64,000 nucleotides of DNA, taken from Photobacterium ganghwense. Its GTDB lineage: Bacteria; Pseudomonadota; Gammaproteobacteria; Enterobacterales; Vibrionaceae. The notes beneath the pieces were generated by a model. The model did no database searches and was not told the DNA's origin. It saw only the letters and a list, made by a program, of their open reading frames with translations. Of the stretch, positions 20,701 to 29,579 are shown piece by piece. Within the stretch, counting starts at the first letter, position 1. Every line of letters begins with the position of its first letter. The translations under genes and the position numbers were made by a program. The DNA is taken from NCBI RefSeq assembly GCF_003025595.1, contig NZ_PYMI01000007.1:62001-126000 (forward strand), read 5' to 3'.

Positions 20701-21800
20701 TAATCGGTTTTTTCCGTTTCTGCTTCTGGAAGAATGACGGCACCTGGCGTCAGTGCGGCCTGTCTGGCCATCTGCTCTTCACGGCGGCGTTGTTCAGCCA
20801 GCTTTCGTTGTTTCTGGTCTTCGGTTTCCCACACTTCATACGCCTGAACAATTCGGGCAACAACCGGGTGACGAACCACGTCGTCAGCCAGGAAGAAGTT
20901 GAAGCTGATTTCATCCACTTCAGACAACACTTCAATCGCATGGCGCAGGCCGGAACGGGCGCCGCGCGGCAGGTCGATCTGGGTGACGTCACCGGTGATC
21001 ACGGCCCGGGAGTTGAAACCGATCCGGGTCAGGAACATTTTCATTTGTTCCACAGTGGTGTTCTGGCTCTCATCGAGGATGATGAAGGCGTCGTTCAGGG
21101 TACGGCCACGCATGTAAGCCAGCGGGGCAACTTCAATCACGTTACGCTCAATCAGCTTCTCGACCCGCTCGAACCCCAGCATTTCAAACAGGGCATCGTA
21201 CAGCGGACGCAGATACGGGTCGACTTTCTGGCTCAGGTCACCCGGTAGGAAGCCCAGTTTTTCACCTGCTTCTACCGCAGGGCGGGTTAGCAGGATGCGA
21301 CGGATTTCCTGACGCTCCAGAGCGTCTACCGCGGCAGCAACGGCGAGATAGGTTTTACCGGTACCGGCAGGACCAATCCCGAACGTGATGTCATGGCGAA
21401 CCATGTTGGCAATGTATTGCGCCTGGTTCGGGGTGCGTGGTTTGATGATTCCCTTTTTGGTCTTGATTGTGACTTCTTTACCGTAAGGGATACTGGAGTC
21501 CGTCGATTGCTCCAGCACACCGGATTCTTTGATCGCCAGGTGGATTTGCTCTGGTTCAATATCCGGGATCACATTGCGGACCGGGGCGGTGTCGACATAC
21601 AGGGTCTTGATGATGTCGGCGGCGGCACCGGCAGTATGCGGTTGGCCAACAATACTGAAACTATTGCTGCGGTGGTTAATTTCGACACCCAGACGGCGTT
21701 CAAGTTGTTTAATGTTATCGTCGAAAGGGCCACAAAGGCTGGAAAGGCGCTGGTTATTGGCGGGTTCCAGATTAAATTCAATCGTAATGACTTTACTCAA
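20700..21800 (-). CDS. ybeZ: PhoH-like ATPase YbeZ
   Basis: A 366-residue P-loop ATPase of the PhoH family, thought to act with YbeY on RNA. Walker A is GPAGTGKT at about residue 145, Walker B 'FIILDESQN' near 235, and '[17 protein letters not shown]' is a family block. I use TTG at 21800 ((M)[12 protein letters not shown]): GAGAGG sits 6 nt upstream and other Vibrionaceae proteins start there, whereas the longer frame to 21839 lacks support. The C-terminal 30 residues are charged and variable. Confidence 0.92.
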   Translation of the reverse strand: MSKVITIEFNLEPANNQRLSSLCGPFDDNIKQLERRLGVEINHRSNSFSIVGQPHTAGAAADIIKTLYVDTAPVRNVIPDIEPEQIHLAIKESGVLEQSTDSSIPYGKEVTIKTKKGIIKPRTPNQAQYIANMVRHDITFGIGPAGTGKTYLAVAAAVDALERQEIRRILLTRPAVEAGEKLGFLPGDLSQKVDPYLRPLYDALFEMLGFERVEKLIERNVIEVAPLAYMRGRTLNDAFIILDESQNTTVEQMKMFLTRIGFNSRAVITGDVTQIDLPRGARSGLRHAIEVLSEVDEISFNFFLADDVVRHPVVARIVQAYEVWETEDQKQRKLAEQRRREEQMARQAALTPGAVILPEAETEKTD

Positions 21801-21884
21801 GATTTGCCTCTCATGAGGGTTGCCCGTTTGGTCGGGCAACCTTTGGTTCAGGGCTCGTCTGTTTGTATTTAGACGGGCGTCTTA

Positions 21885-23309
21885 CTATGGAGTATATACG
21901 CCTACACCCAATTCATCTTCTTTGCGTGTTTTCTCGATGACTTCAGCTGGAGACATCGCAACACGCAGGTTCATTTCGGCTTCGGTACGTACCAGTTCAC
22001 CACGCAGGGAGTTCGCGAAGACATCCGTGATCTTGACATCAACGAACTGACCGATCAAATCGACCGGGCCTTCAAAGTTAACTACGCGGTTGTTCTCAGT
22101 ACGGCCACGTAACTCCATGATGTTCTTCTTAGAAGGACCTTCCACCAAGATACGCTGTTCAGTGCCCAGCATCTGGCGTGAGTAACGCATCGCCTGAGTA
22201 TTGATCTGCTGCTGCAGTTCGTACAAGCGTTGTTTTTTCACGTCTTCAGACAGATCGCACGGATAGTCTGCGGCCGGTGTACCCGGACGTGGTGAGTAAA
22301 TGAAGCTGAAGCTCATGTCGAAGTCGACATCACGGATCAGTTTCATGGTTTCCTGGAAGTCCTGATCGCTTTCACCCGGGAACGCGACAATGAAGTCAGA
22401 ACTGATGGTGATATCCGGACGCGCTTTGCGCAGTTTACGGATTTTCGACTTGTACTCGATCGCCGTGTGCGGACGCTTCATCATCGCCAGAATACGGTCT
22501 GAACCGCTCTGTACCGGCAGGTGCAGGAAGCTCACCACTTCAGGGGTATCTTCGTAAACCGCGATGATATCATCGGTAAACTCGATAGGGTGGCTGGTGG
22601 TGTAGCGGATACGGTCGATACCATCGATGGCCGCTACCAGGCGCAGCAGCTCAGCAAAGCTCGCAATTTCACCGTCGTGGGTTTCACCGCGGTAGGCGTT
22701 TACGTTTTGTCCCAGCAGGTTGACTTCACGAACACCTTGTTCGGCCAGCTGAGCAATTTCAAACAGAACGTCATCCAGCGGACGGCTGACTTCTTCACCA
22801 CGAGTGTAAGGCACCACACAGAATGTGCAGTACTTAGAACAGCCTTCCATGATAGACACGAAAGCCGTCGGGCCTTCTGCACGCGGCTCAGGCAGGCGGT
22901 CAAACTTTTCAATTTCAGGGAAAGAAATGTCCATGACCGGTGCGTCAGAGCTTTGTGACTGCTTAATCATCTCAGGCAGACGGTGCAGGGTTTGCGGGCC
23001 AAAGATCACATCCACATAAGGTGCGCGAACACGGATAGAATCGCCTTCCTGAGTTGCCACACAACCGCCTACGCCAATCACCAGGTCAGGTTTTTTGTCT
23101 TTCAGTGTTTTCCAGCGACCAAGCTGGTGGAACACTTTTTCCTGGGCCTTTTCACGGATGGAGCAGGTGTTAAGCAGCAGAACGTCTGCTTCTTCTGGTT
23201 CTTCCGTTAACTCGAAGCCATTGGCTGCATTAAGAAGATCGGCCATTTTTGATGAATCGTACTCGTTCATCTGGCAACCCCAGGTTTTGATAAGCAGTTT
23301 CTTAGCCAT
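21885..23309 (-). CDS. miaB: tRNA-2-methylthio-N6-dimethylallyladenosine synthase MiaB
   Basis: A 474-residue radical-SAM methylthiotransferase that modifies A37 of tRNAs reading UNN codons, tRNA-Leu among them. It has an N-terminal cluster domain (Cys in 'WGCQMN', 'LNTCSIR', 'VGGCVA'), a radical-[11 protein letters not shown] (CX3CX2C), and a C-terminal TRAM domain ('[10 protein letters not shown]'). Length equals E. coli (474). Separated from phoH by 84 bp on the same strand; the tRNA operon lies close by, as in E. coli. Confidence 0.96.
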   Translation of the reverse strand: MAKKLLIKTWGCQMNEYDSSKMADLLNAANGFELTEEPEEADVLLLNTCSIREKAQEKVFHQLGRWKTLKDKKPDLVIGVGGCVATQEGDSIRVRAPYVDVIFGPQTLHRLPEMIKQSQSSDAPVMDISFPEIEKFDRLPEPRAEGPTAFVSIMEGCSKYCTFCVVPYTRGEEVSRPLDDVLFEIAQLAEQGVREVNLLGQNVNAYRGETHDGEIASFAELLRLVAAIDGIDRIRYTTSHPIEFTDDIIAVYEDTPEVVSFLHLPVQSGSDRILAMMKRPHTAIEYKSKIRKLRKARPDITISSDFIVAFPGESDQDFQETMKLIRDVDFDMSFSFIYSPRPGTPAADYPCDLSEDVKKQRLYELQQQINTQAMRYSRQMLGTEQRILVEGPSKKNIMELRGRTENNRVVNFEGPVDLIGQFVDVKITDVFANSLRGELVRTEAEMNLRVAMSPAEVIEKTRKEDELGVGVYTP

Positions 23310-23471
23310 GTCTAACTCTTCACTCGTAGTGTTTATTCATTGCATTCAACATTGCTTCATTCGGCCAAGCGGCCGTGAACATGGCCGTCAGCTGTAGCAA
23401 GCCGCGTATTGTACTGCTTTAAACCTTGCCTGACCAGATCATCACCACCCCGAATACAATGTGGTTATAGA

Positions 23472-24158
23472 CTAGAGCTTCTCCAGGGTTTGCATCCCGA
23501 GTTGGCGCATTTGCTGGCGGATCCAGCGACTGCGTTTGGCGACATAATCGGTCATCGGGGCCGGATGAATCCGGTAAGGGTTTGGCAGTACCGCTGCCAG
23601 CTGGGCAGATTGCTGAGCTGACAGGCGCGCAGCCGGGATGCCAAAGTAGGTCTGGCTGGCGGCTTCGATGCCGTACACCCCAGGGCCGAACTCAACGATA
23701 TTGAGGTACATTTCAAGGATGCGCGTTTTGTCCCAAAGCCACTCCATCCATAAGGTGAAATACAGCTCGACCCCTTTGCGAATGAAAGTGCGGGACGGAA
23801 ACAAAAACAGGTTTTTGGCCGTCTGTTGGGTAATGGTACTGCCACCTCGGCTCGGGCCGTCGCTGCCGCTTTGTTTCAAAATGGTCAGGACGGCATTAAC
23901 GTCGATACCGCTGTGGTTCGGAAAGCGCTGATCTTCCGAAGCGATCACGGCCAGCTGGCTGTACGGTGAAATCGCCGATAACGGCTTCCAGTCATGGGCA
24001 GAGCGCGAAGGGTAACCGGCGGGCGGAAACAGGCTGCGGTGAAGCTGCCAGCCCCAGACCGGCGGATCGATGTATTTCCCGGCCATCACCAACAGGGGCG
24101 GGAGCGCCAGCAGAAGCAGTATAATGGTCAGCAAAAAGCGTTTCAGGCGGACGAACAT
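23472..24158 (-). CDS. mtgA: Monofunctional peptidoglycan glycosyltransferase MtgA
   Basis: A 228-residue GT51 enzyme: one N-terminal membrane helix (about residues 8-27), then the glycosyltransferase core with catalytic Glu in 'VIASEDQRFPNHSGID', followed by 'GGSTITQQTAKNLF', 'RKGVELYFTLWME' and 'KTRILEMYLNIVEFGPGVYG'. It polymerises lipid II without a transpeptidase domain. ATG 24158 gives a normal anchor; a longer frame to 24272 has no support. In E. coli mtgA lies elsewhere (near arcB), so its place beside miaB is a rearrangement relative to E. coli. Confidence 0.92.
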   Translation of the reverse strand: MFVRLKRFLLTIILLLLALPPLLVMAGKYIDPPVWGWQLHRSLFPPAGYPSRSAHDWKPLSAISPYSQLAVIASEDQRFPNHSGIDVNAVLTILKQSGSDGPSRGGSTITQQTAKNLFLFPSRTFIRKGVELYFTLWMEWLWDKTRILEMYLNIVEFGPGVYGIEAASQTYFGIPAARLSAQQSAQLAAVLPNPYRIHPAPMTDYVAKRSRWIRQQMRQLGMQTLEKL

Positions 24159-24296
24159 AGGGGACGTAATCTTCCTCAAAATTGGATCAGCCCGCAGGAT
24201 GCAGCGATTAAGCACTGATTGCGTAGCAGAAATTAGGTAAAATGATAGCAAACAGGTCGCTGTACCTGCCATAAATCAGAGTAGTGAGCATAACAA

Positions 24297-25469
24297 ATGG
24301 AAACCGGAATGGAACAGTTTGATGTGGTTGTCGCCGGTGGCGGCATGGTCGGCGCGGCGATGGCAATAGGTCTGGCGCAGCAGGGACTGACTGTGGCGGT
24401 ACTGGAGGGGGTTGCTCCCGCCACTTTTGCTGCTGACCAGCCGATGGATTTGCGGGTGTCGGCAATCTCACCCAGCTCGGTTGCCCTGCTGGAACGCCTG
24501 GGAGCCTGGGACAATGTGCGCGCCATGCGGTTGTGCCCGTACAAACGGCTTGAAACCTGGGAACACCCTGAGTGCCGGACCCGGTTCAGTGCCGAGGACA
24601 TGCATCTCGATCAACTGGGCTTCATTGTGGAAAACCGTGTGATTCAGCTGGCGTTGTGGCAGCAGTTTGAACACTATCCGAATCTGACATTACTTTGCCC
24701 GGCGCGCATGGCATCGGCGACCCCACATGACGCCGGCTATCACATCAAGTTGGCCAGCGGAGAAGTATTAAGTGCGCGTTTACTGGTTGGGGCTGATGGG
24801 GCAAACTCTCAAGTTCGTCAGCAGGCCGGGATCGGAGTGACCGCGTGGGATTATCGCCAGCATTGTATGCTCATTAATATTGCGACCGCTTTGCCGCAAC
24901 AGGACATTACCTGGCAGCAATTTACCCCAAGTGGTCCCCGCTCGTTCCTGCCATTGCCGGGCCATCAGGGCTCGCTGGTCTGGTATGACAGCCCTTCCCG
25001 CATCAAGCTGCTATCGACAATGGAACCTGAACAGCTGAAAGCGCAAATCGCCGCCCATTTTCCACCAGAGCTGGGCGATTTTTCAGTTATCGGCCAGGGC
25101 AGCTTTCCCCTCACTCGTCGCCATGCCCAGCATTATTTCAAGCCGGGTGTCGTGCTATTGGGGGATGCTGCTCATACCATTAATCCATTGGCAGGGCAGG
25201 GGGTGAACCTCGGCTTTAAGGATGTGGATACGTTGTTGCATGAAATGGAAAAGGCCGGCAATGATTGGGCCAGTTTGCGGGTCTTAAAAGCTTATGAGCG
25301 CCGTCGTCGTCCGGATAACCTGCTGATGCAAACCGGTATGGACTTTTTCTATACGACATTTAGCAATAATTTGCTGCCGGTCAAATTGCTGCGAAATGCG
25401 GGACTGAAACTGGCAGAGCATGCCGGACCGCTCAAACAGCAGGTGCTGAAATACGCGATGGGCATGTAA
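24297..25469 (+). CDS. ubiF: Ubiquinone biosynthesis hydroxylase UbiF (flavin monooxygenase)
   Basis: A 390-residue FAD-dependent hydroxylase of the UbiH/UbiF/UbiI family, which adds the C6 hydroxyl of the ubiquinone ring. It shows the FAD Rossmann 'VVAGGGMVGAAMAIGLA', the 'LLVGADGANSQVR' block, and 'VVLLGDAAHTINPLAGQGVNLGFKD' with the second FAD motif. The UbiF assignment rests on family features plus its place between miaB and the tRNA operon, as in E. coli; UbiH or UbiI is the alternative. The start may be the second ATG at 24309. Confidence 0.85.
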   Translation: METGMEQFDVVVAGGGMVGAAMAIGLAQQGLTVAVLEGVAPATFAADQPMDLRVSAISPSSVALLERLGAWDNVRAMRLCPYKRLETWEHPECRTRFSAEDMHLDQLGFIVENRVIQLALWQQFEHYPNLTLLCPARMASATPHDAGYHIKLASGEVLSARLLVGADGANSQVRQQAGIGVTAWDYRQHCMLINIATALPQQDITWQQFTPSGPRSFLPLPGHQGSLVWYDSPSRIKLLSTMEPEQLKAQIAAHFPPELGDFSVIGQGSFPLTRRHAQHYFKPGVVLLGDAAHTINPLAGQGVNLGFKDVDTLLHEMEKAGNDWASLRVLKAYERRRRPDNLLMQTGMDFFYTTFSNNLLPVKLLRNAGLKLAEHAGPLKQQVLKYAMGM

Positions 25470-25476
25470 TCGATAC

Positions 25477-25502
25477 AGTGAGCCTGAGGGCTCACTTTTT
25501 TG
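25477..25502 (+). terminator. Terminator of ubiF
   Basis: AGTGAGCC (477-484) pairs with GGCTCACT (489-496), followed by six T residues, 8 bp after the ubiF stop. Confidence 0.9.
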
Positions 25503-25965
25503 TGCCTTGGTTTTTTCCTGGGCTTTGCGGTATCTCGTTCTAAGCATGGTCGCACCCTAGGCACATTCTTCTTATTCCATCTTATCCTGTCTCTCACCAT
25601 CCGCTCTGATCCTGCCTGCCGTTGCATCTTCTTAAACAGTTAGCGTCAGCTGCCAAGTGCTTATCATCTACCTCCAGGCGCTTATCATTTACCGCTGGCG
25701 TGTATGAGTCATCTCAATGGGGATTTGGATGGCCAGTCAACCCTATAGTGTTCCGAATTCTATGTCGTGTTTTCGCCTGCCGGAAGCGTCGGGATTGATG
25801 TGCTGAGGCGTGATATGTCTAGGAGAAGTCAGCAGAGAAAGGTGTACAGAGAGAAGACGCTTGGTGCTCGAAACTGCTAGTCGCAGGTGCCTAATGGCCT
25901 GGTCAATGTAGATGAAAGCCGGTAGATAAAGCTACGTTGATAGAATTGGAGCTAGAAAAAGAAAC
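25503..25965. other. Gene-free stretch between ubiF and the tRNA operon
   Basis: No frame here looks coding. A 14-bp direct repeat, GCTTATCATCTACC and GCTTATCATTTACC (25659-25672 and 25680-25693), is the only structure noticed. In E. coli asnB and nag genes border this tRNA cluster; no trace is seen here. Confidence 0.5.
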
Positions 25966-25992
25966 AGCCGAATGTGACAGGCACATTCGGCT
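25966..25992 (-). terminator. Second terminator of the tRNA operon
   Basis: AGCCGAATGTG and CACATTCGGCT form a perfect 11-bp stem with a 5-nt loop. On the minus strand it is followed by TGTTTCTTTTTC. It lies about 110 bp after the last tRNA, a fail-safe behind the hairpin at 26073-26093. Confidence 0.7.
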
Positions 25993-26061
25993 TAACAACC
26001 AGAGAGATACGATCATTGAGTAGGTTGTAAAAAATCGTTGCTCAGCACCCTAGCCGGATGC

Positions 26062-26093
26062 CAGACAAAAGAAAACCCACCAAAGGTGGGTTT
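26062..26093 (-). terminator. First terminator of the tRNA operon
   Basis: AAACCCACC (26073-26081) pairs with GGTGGGTTT (26085-26093) around AAA. On the minus strand it leads into TTTTCTTTTGT. It is 10 bp from the 3' end of the last tRNA-Leu. Confidence 0.88.
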
Positions 26094-26102
26094 CTTAAAG
26101 GA

Positions 26103-26187
26103 TGGTGCGGAAGGAGAGACTTGAACTCTCACACCTTGCGGCGCCAGAACCTAAATCTGGTGCGTCTACCAATTTCGCCACTTCCGC
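26103..26187 (-). tRNA. tRNA-Leu(UAG)
   Basis: 85 nt including encoded CCA. Acceptor GCGGAAG pairs with CTTCCGC. The anticodon stem CCAGA/TCTGG encloses TTTAGGT, giving anticodon TAG. A long variable arm marks it as class II. Last gene of the operon; one of three identical copies. Confidence 0.97.
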
Positions 26188-26230
26188 GTAACTTAGCGTG
26201 CTGATAAATTCAGTACGATAAGTGAAATAA

Positions 26231-26305
26231 TGGCAGGGCTACCTGGATTCGAACCAGGGAATGGCGGCATCAAAAGCCGCTGCCTTACCGCTTGGCGATA
26301 GCCCT
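26231..26305 (-). tRNA. tRNA-Gln(UUG), copy A
   Basis: 75 nt with encoded CCA. The anticodon loop TTTTGAT gives TTG. Acceptor AGGGCTA pairs with TAGCCCT. Differs from the copy at 26865-26939 only in the fourth acceptor pair (G4-C69 here). Confidence 0.96.
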
Positions 26306-26342
26306 ACAGGTGCTCTGTAACAGAGACTTTAATCAGAGAGAA

Positions 26343-26427
26343 TGGTGCGGAAGGAGAGACTTGAACTCTCACACCTTGCGGCGCCAGAACCTAAATCTGG
26401 TGCGTCTACCAATTTCGCCACTTCCGC
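26343..26427 (-). tRNA. tRNA-Leu(UAG)
   Basis: Identical in sequence to the copy at 26103-26187; 85 nt with encoded CCA, anticodon TAG. Confidence 0.97.
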
Positions 26428-26497
26428 ATTTTGGTTTGCTGTTACCAGCAGTGTTCTCTGATTGTATTCTCAGACTGAAAAAACAATCTGAAAAATA

Positions 26498-26582
26498 TGG
26501 TGCGGAAGGAGAGACTTGAACTCTCACACCTTGCGGCGCCAGAACCTAAATCTGGTGCGTCTACCAATTTCGCCACTTCCGC
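26498..26582 (-). tRNA. tRNA-Leu(UAG)
   Basis: Third identical tRNA-Leu(UAG), 85 nt with CCA. The spacers between the three copies are unrelated. Confidence 0.97.
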
Positions 26583-26623
26583 ATATTTTGTTGCTTACGC
26601 CCGAAAGCCTAAGACTTGAATGT

Positions 26624-26710
26624 TGGTGCGGAGGGAGGGACTTGAACCCTCACGTCCTTGCGGACACTAGCACCTGAAGCTAGCGCGTCTACCAATTCCG
26701 CCACCACCGC
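26624..26710 (-). tRNA. tRNA-Leu(CAG)
   Basis: 87 nt with CCA. The anticodon stem CTAGC/GCTAG encloses TTCAGGT, giving anticodon CAG. The acceptor GCGGTGG against CCTCCGC has a T-T mismatch at position 5-68, present in both copies, so it is not decay of one gene. Confidence 0.96.
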
Positions 26711-26742
26711 ACGTGGTTTATTTTTACATTCTCCGGGGAGAA

Positions 26743-26819
26743 TGGTGGCTACGACGGGATTCGAACCTGTGACCCCATCATTATGAGTGATGTGCTCTAA
26801 CCAACTGAGCTACGTAGCC
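26743..26819 (-). tRNA. tRNA-Met(CAU), elongator
   Basis: 77 nt with CCA, beginning GGCTACGTAGCTC. The anticodon loop CTCATAA gives CAT. The sequence is close to the E. coli elongator metT/metU tRNA, not initiator tRNA (which starts CGCGGGG). Confidence 0.95.
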
Positions 26820-26864
26820 ATATGGGTTGCCGACTATACCTGATAATCACCAACCTTGTAAAGA

Positions 26865-26939
26865 TGGCAGGTCTACCTGGATTCGAACCAGGGAATGGCG
26901 GCATCAAAAGCCGCTGCCTTACCGCTTGGCGATAGACCT
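26865..26939 (-). tRNA. tRNA-Gln(UUG), copy B
   Basis: 75 nt with CCA, anticodon TTG. Acceptor AGGTCTA pairs with TAGACCT: a compensatory T4-A69 replaces the G4-C69 of copy A, and everything else is identical. Confidence 0.96.
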
Positions 26940-26979
26940 ACAGGGCAGCTCTTAATAATTTAAGAGATAACCGAAATTT

Positions 26980-27066
26980 TGGTGCGGAGGGAGGGACTTG
27001 AACCCTCACGTCCTTGCGGACACTAGCACCTGAAGCTAGCGCGTCTACCAATTCCGCCACCACCGC
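26980..27066 (-). tRNA. tRNA-Leu(CAG)
   Basis: Identical to the copy at 26624-26710, 87 nt with CCA and anticodon CAG. Confidence 0.96.
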
Positions 27067-27099
27067 ACGTGGTTTATTTTTACATTCTCCGGGGGAGAA

Positions 27100-27176
27100 T
27101 GGTGGCTACGACGGGATTCGAACCTGTGACCCCATCATTATGAGTGATGTGCTCTAACCAACTGAGCTACGTAGCC
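27100..27176 (-). tRNA. tRNA-Met(CAU), elongator, first gene of the operon
   Basis: Identical to the copy at 26743-26819. It is the promoter-proximal gene of the nine-tRNA operon (Met, LeuCAG, Gln, Met, LeuCAG, LeuUAG, LeuUAG, Gln, LeuUAG). Confidence 0.95.
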
Positions 27177-27233
27177 ATCTTTTTGTTTTCCTTGCAGCTT
27201 GTCTTGCTGACCGCTGTCTCGGGAACGGGGCGC

Positions 27234-27262
27234 ATTATGCTAATACCAGCCAATACCGTCAA
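27234..27262 (-). promoter_or_regulatory. Promoter of the tRNA operon, stringent type
   Basis: On the minus strand TTGACG (27257-27262) and CATAAT (27234-27239) have an ideal 17-bp spacer. The -10 is followed by GCGCCCCG, the GC-rich discriminator typical of stable-RNA promoters inhibited by ppGpp and DksA. The predicted start lies about 50 nt before the first tRNA-Met. Confidence 0.8.
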
Positions 27263-27516
27263 CAGTTTTTTTTAAGATCCCCCGAAAATTCGATTGTTCG
27301 ATGGATATTTGGACGAAGTGGGCGATTGACGTGCTGATTTTGTGGTTTCTGAAGGGGATAGGCAGGAAATCCGCAGTCTCTCATGGGCCGGGTTCGTTTT
27401 TGATTTGATGTTACAGGCTGACAAAACGGCGCTGAAAATGAAATGTGTGTTGGTTTTTTATGCGTTGTTGTCGCATAGACGTCGAAACGCTAGCGCCAAA
27501 AGCAAAATGCCAACCC
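27263..27516. other. Non-coding gap between tRNA promoter and ychF terminator
   Basis: About 250 bp with a T-rich tract just upstream of the tRNA promoter (27266-27273), which could act as an UP-element-like region. A long plus-strand frame entering ychF is a shadow of that gene. Nothing else is visible. Confidence 0.5.
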
Positions 27517-27550
27517 CAAAAAACAAGAAGCCAGCCCGCAGGCTGGCTTT
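27517..27550 (-). terminator. Terminator downstream of ychF
   Basis: AAGCCAGCC (27528-27536) pairs with GGCTGGCTT (27541-27549) around CGCA. The minus strand continues CTTGTTTTTTGG. It lies about 70 bp past the ychF stop. Confidence 0.85.
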
Positions 27551-27617
27551 TGGACAACAATTGTCAGCAGTAAGCTCAGGTGTCACTGCCGCGCTTGTTG
27601 GTGATAGGTTGAATAGC

Positions 27618-28709
27618 TTATACGTTGAAGCGGAAGTGAACTACGTCGCCGTCTTTAACGATGTACTCTTTACCTTCCAGACGCCATTTACCTGCGTCTT
27701 TTGCACCGTTTTCGCCACCAAACTCGATGTAGTGGTCGTAACCAATAACTTCTGCGCGGATAAAGCCTTTTTCGAAGTCAGTGTGGATTTTACCCGCCGC
27801 CTGAGGAGCTGTAGCACCTACAGGGATCGTCCATGCACGAACTTCTTTCACACCAGCGGTGAAGTATGTTTGCAGGTTCAGCAGCTCGTAGCCAGAACGG
27901 ATCACACGGTTCAGGCCTGGCTCTTCAATGCCCAGATCAGCCAGGAACTCTTCGCGGTCAGCATCATCCAGCTCAGCAATTTCTGATTCAATGGCTGCAC
28001 AAACCGGGACTACCACAGCATTTTCTTTTGCCGCGTGCTCACGCACCATTTCCAGGAACGGGTTATCTTCGAAACCGTCTTCGCTGACGTTTGCGATGTA
28101 CATAGTCGGCTTCAGCGTCAGGAAGTTCAGGTAGCTGATAGCTGCTGCTTCTTCTTTTGTCAGATCGATCGAACGTGCCATACCACCTTCGGTAAAGGTC
28201 GGCAGCATTTTTTCCAGTACCGCGATTTCGAATTTAGCATCTTTGTCGCCGCCTTTCGCACGCTTCGCCTGACGCTGAATGGCGCGCTCACAGGTATCCA
28301 GGTCAGCCAGTGCCAGCTCCAGGTTGATAACTTCGATATCATCCAGAGGGTTGATCTTACCGGCAACGTGAACAATGTTATCGTTCTCGAAACAACGTAC
28401 AACGTGACCAATCGCGTCGGTTTCACGGATGTTAGCCAGGAATTTGTTACCCAGGCCTTCACCTTTTGACGCACCCGCTACCAGACCGGCGATATCTACG
28501 AATTCCATGGTCGTTGGCAGGATGCGTTCTGGTTTCACAATGGCCGCCAGCGCGTCAAGACGCAGATCAGGAACTGGAACCACGCCAGTGTTTGGCTCAA
28601 TGGTACAGAACGGGAAGTTAGCTGCCTCGATACCTGCTTTGGTCAGGGCATTGAAAAGTGTTGACTTGCCTACGTTTGGCAGGCCGACGATTCCGCATTT
28701 AAAACCCAT
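27618..28709 (-). CDS. ychF: Redox-regulated ATPase YchF (OLA1 family)
   Basis: A 363-residue Obg-related P-loop protein that prefers ATP over GTP and associates with ribosomes. It has G1 'GLPNVGKST' at residues 9-17, switch I '[10 protein letters not shown]', and G3 '[20 protein letters not shown]'. A coiled-coil middle follows, and a C-terminal TGS domain ('[30 protein letters not shown]'). Length equals E. coli (363). It follows pth at 79 bp on the same strand, the conserved pth-ychF pair. Confidence 0.96.
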   Translation of the reverse strand: MGFKCGIVGLPNVGKSTLFNALTKAGIEAANFPFCTIEPNTGVVPVPDLRLDALAAIVKPERILPTTMEFVDIAGLVAGASKGEGLGNKFLANIRETDAIGHVVRCFENDNIVHVAGKINPLDDIEVINLELALADLDTCERAIQRQAKRAKGGDKDAKFEIAVLEKMLPTFTEGGMARSIDLTKEEAAAISYLNFLTLKPTMYIANVSEDGFEDNPFLEMVREHAAKENAVVVPVCAAIESEIAELDDADREEFLADLGIEEPGLNRVIRSGYELLNLQTYFTAGVKEVRAWTIPVGATAPQAAGKIHTDFEKGFIRAEVIGYDHYIEFGGENGAKDAGKWRLEGKEYIVKDGDVVHFRFNV

Positions 28710-28788
28710 GGTGTAAAACCCTTTTGGTAGTGTTCGGTAAAACAGTCTGACAGCGGTTCTGTCAGATCAAATTCATGGTTGGTGACTA

Positions 28789-29379
28789 TTATTCAGCTTT
28801 GAATGAATGTAGTCGATTCTGCGCTTTATTCAGGCCGTCTTTGAGCAAAATATCCATGCAGCGTACCGCTTCATCAACGGCGGCATCGATTTGCTCCTGC
28901 TCTTTGGCGGGAGCTTTGCCCAGTACAAAACCGGCAACTTTGTTTTTATCTCCCGGATGGCCGATGCCGATGCGTAGACGATAAAACTCTTTGTTGTTGC
29001 CCATTTTACTGATGATGTCGCGCAAGCCGTTATGGCCTCCGTGACCACCGCCTTTCTTGAACTTGGCGACGCCCGGCGGCAGATCCAGTTCATCATGCGC
29101 CACGAGAATCTCTTCCGGTTTAATCTGGAAGAAGTTGGCCAATGCTGCCACCGACTTGCCTGAGAGGTTCATGTAGGTAGATGGGATCAGCAAACGCAGA
29201 TCCTGGCCATTGGCTTGGATCCGGCCGGTCAGGCCAAAATATTTGGCTTCATCACGCAGGATCACATTGTGGACACGGGCCAGCTCTTCGACCACCCATG
29301 CTCCCGCATTATGGCGGGTTTTCGCATACTCGGCGCCCGGGTTAGCCAGACCGACTAACAGGCGAATATTATTACTCAC
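28789..29379 (-). CDS. pth: Peptidyl-tRNA hydrolase Pth
   Basis: A 196-residue enzyme that frees tRNA from stalled peptidyl-tRNA. The catalytic His is in '[15 protein letters not shown]' (about residue 23), with partner Asp in '[11 protein letters not shown]', Asn in 'YMNLSG', and the substrate-gate '[13 protein letters not shown]'. Length matches E. coli (194). It is upstream of ychF. Confidence 0.96.
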   Translation of the reverse strand: MSNNIRLLVGLANPGAEYAKTRHNAGAWVVEELARVHNVILRDEAKYFGLTGRIQANGQDLRLLIPSTYMNLSGKSVAALANFFQIKPEEILVAHDELDLPPGVAKFKKGGGHGGHNGLRDIISKMGNNKEFYRLRIGIGHPGDKNKVAGFVLGKAPAKEQEQIDAAVDEAVRCMDILLKDGLNKAQNRLHSFKAE

Positions 29380-29525
29380 GCTCGTCTCTCAAGTCTTAGG
29401 GGCTGAAAACGCGCGCTATGTTATACCAAACGCGGGGAAATTGATATCTTCACCCCAGCCGTGGTTAACAGGCCGCCTGGTAATCACGGTGGTGGCGCTG
29501 TCCGGACACGGTTGATACCGGCGGG

Positions 29526-29560
29526 AAAAACAAAAACGCCCCGCAATTGCAGGGCGTTTG
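29526..29560 (-). terminator. Terminator downstream of prs
   Basis: AAACGCCC (29534-29541) pairs with GGGCGTTT (29552-29559), with GCAATTGC stacked in the loop. The minus strand ends TTTTTGTTTTT. It is 20 bp past the prs stop. Confidence 0.88.
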
Positions 29561-29579
29561 AAAACGATCAGTGTCGAGA

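Larger units (their letters stand above)
26624..27176 (-). repeat. Tandem duplication of a tRNA-Met/tRNA-Leu(CAG) unit
   Basis: The Leu-spacer-Met segment 26624-26819 recurs at 26980-27176. The spacer is also conserved except for one extra G (the GGGG versus GGGGG run). A tRNA-Gln lies between the two. This is a recent segmental duplication inside the operon. Confidence 0.9.

Noticed and set aside
26292..26519. 75-codon plus-strand frame in the tRNA-Leu cluster
   Set aside because: Antisense translation of tRNA-Leu genes (RDLNSHTLRRQNLNLVRLPISP), not a gene.
27342..27986. 214-codon plus-strand frame entering ychF
   Set aside because: Most of it is antisense to ychF, and the rest lies across the ychF terminator.
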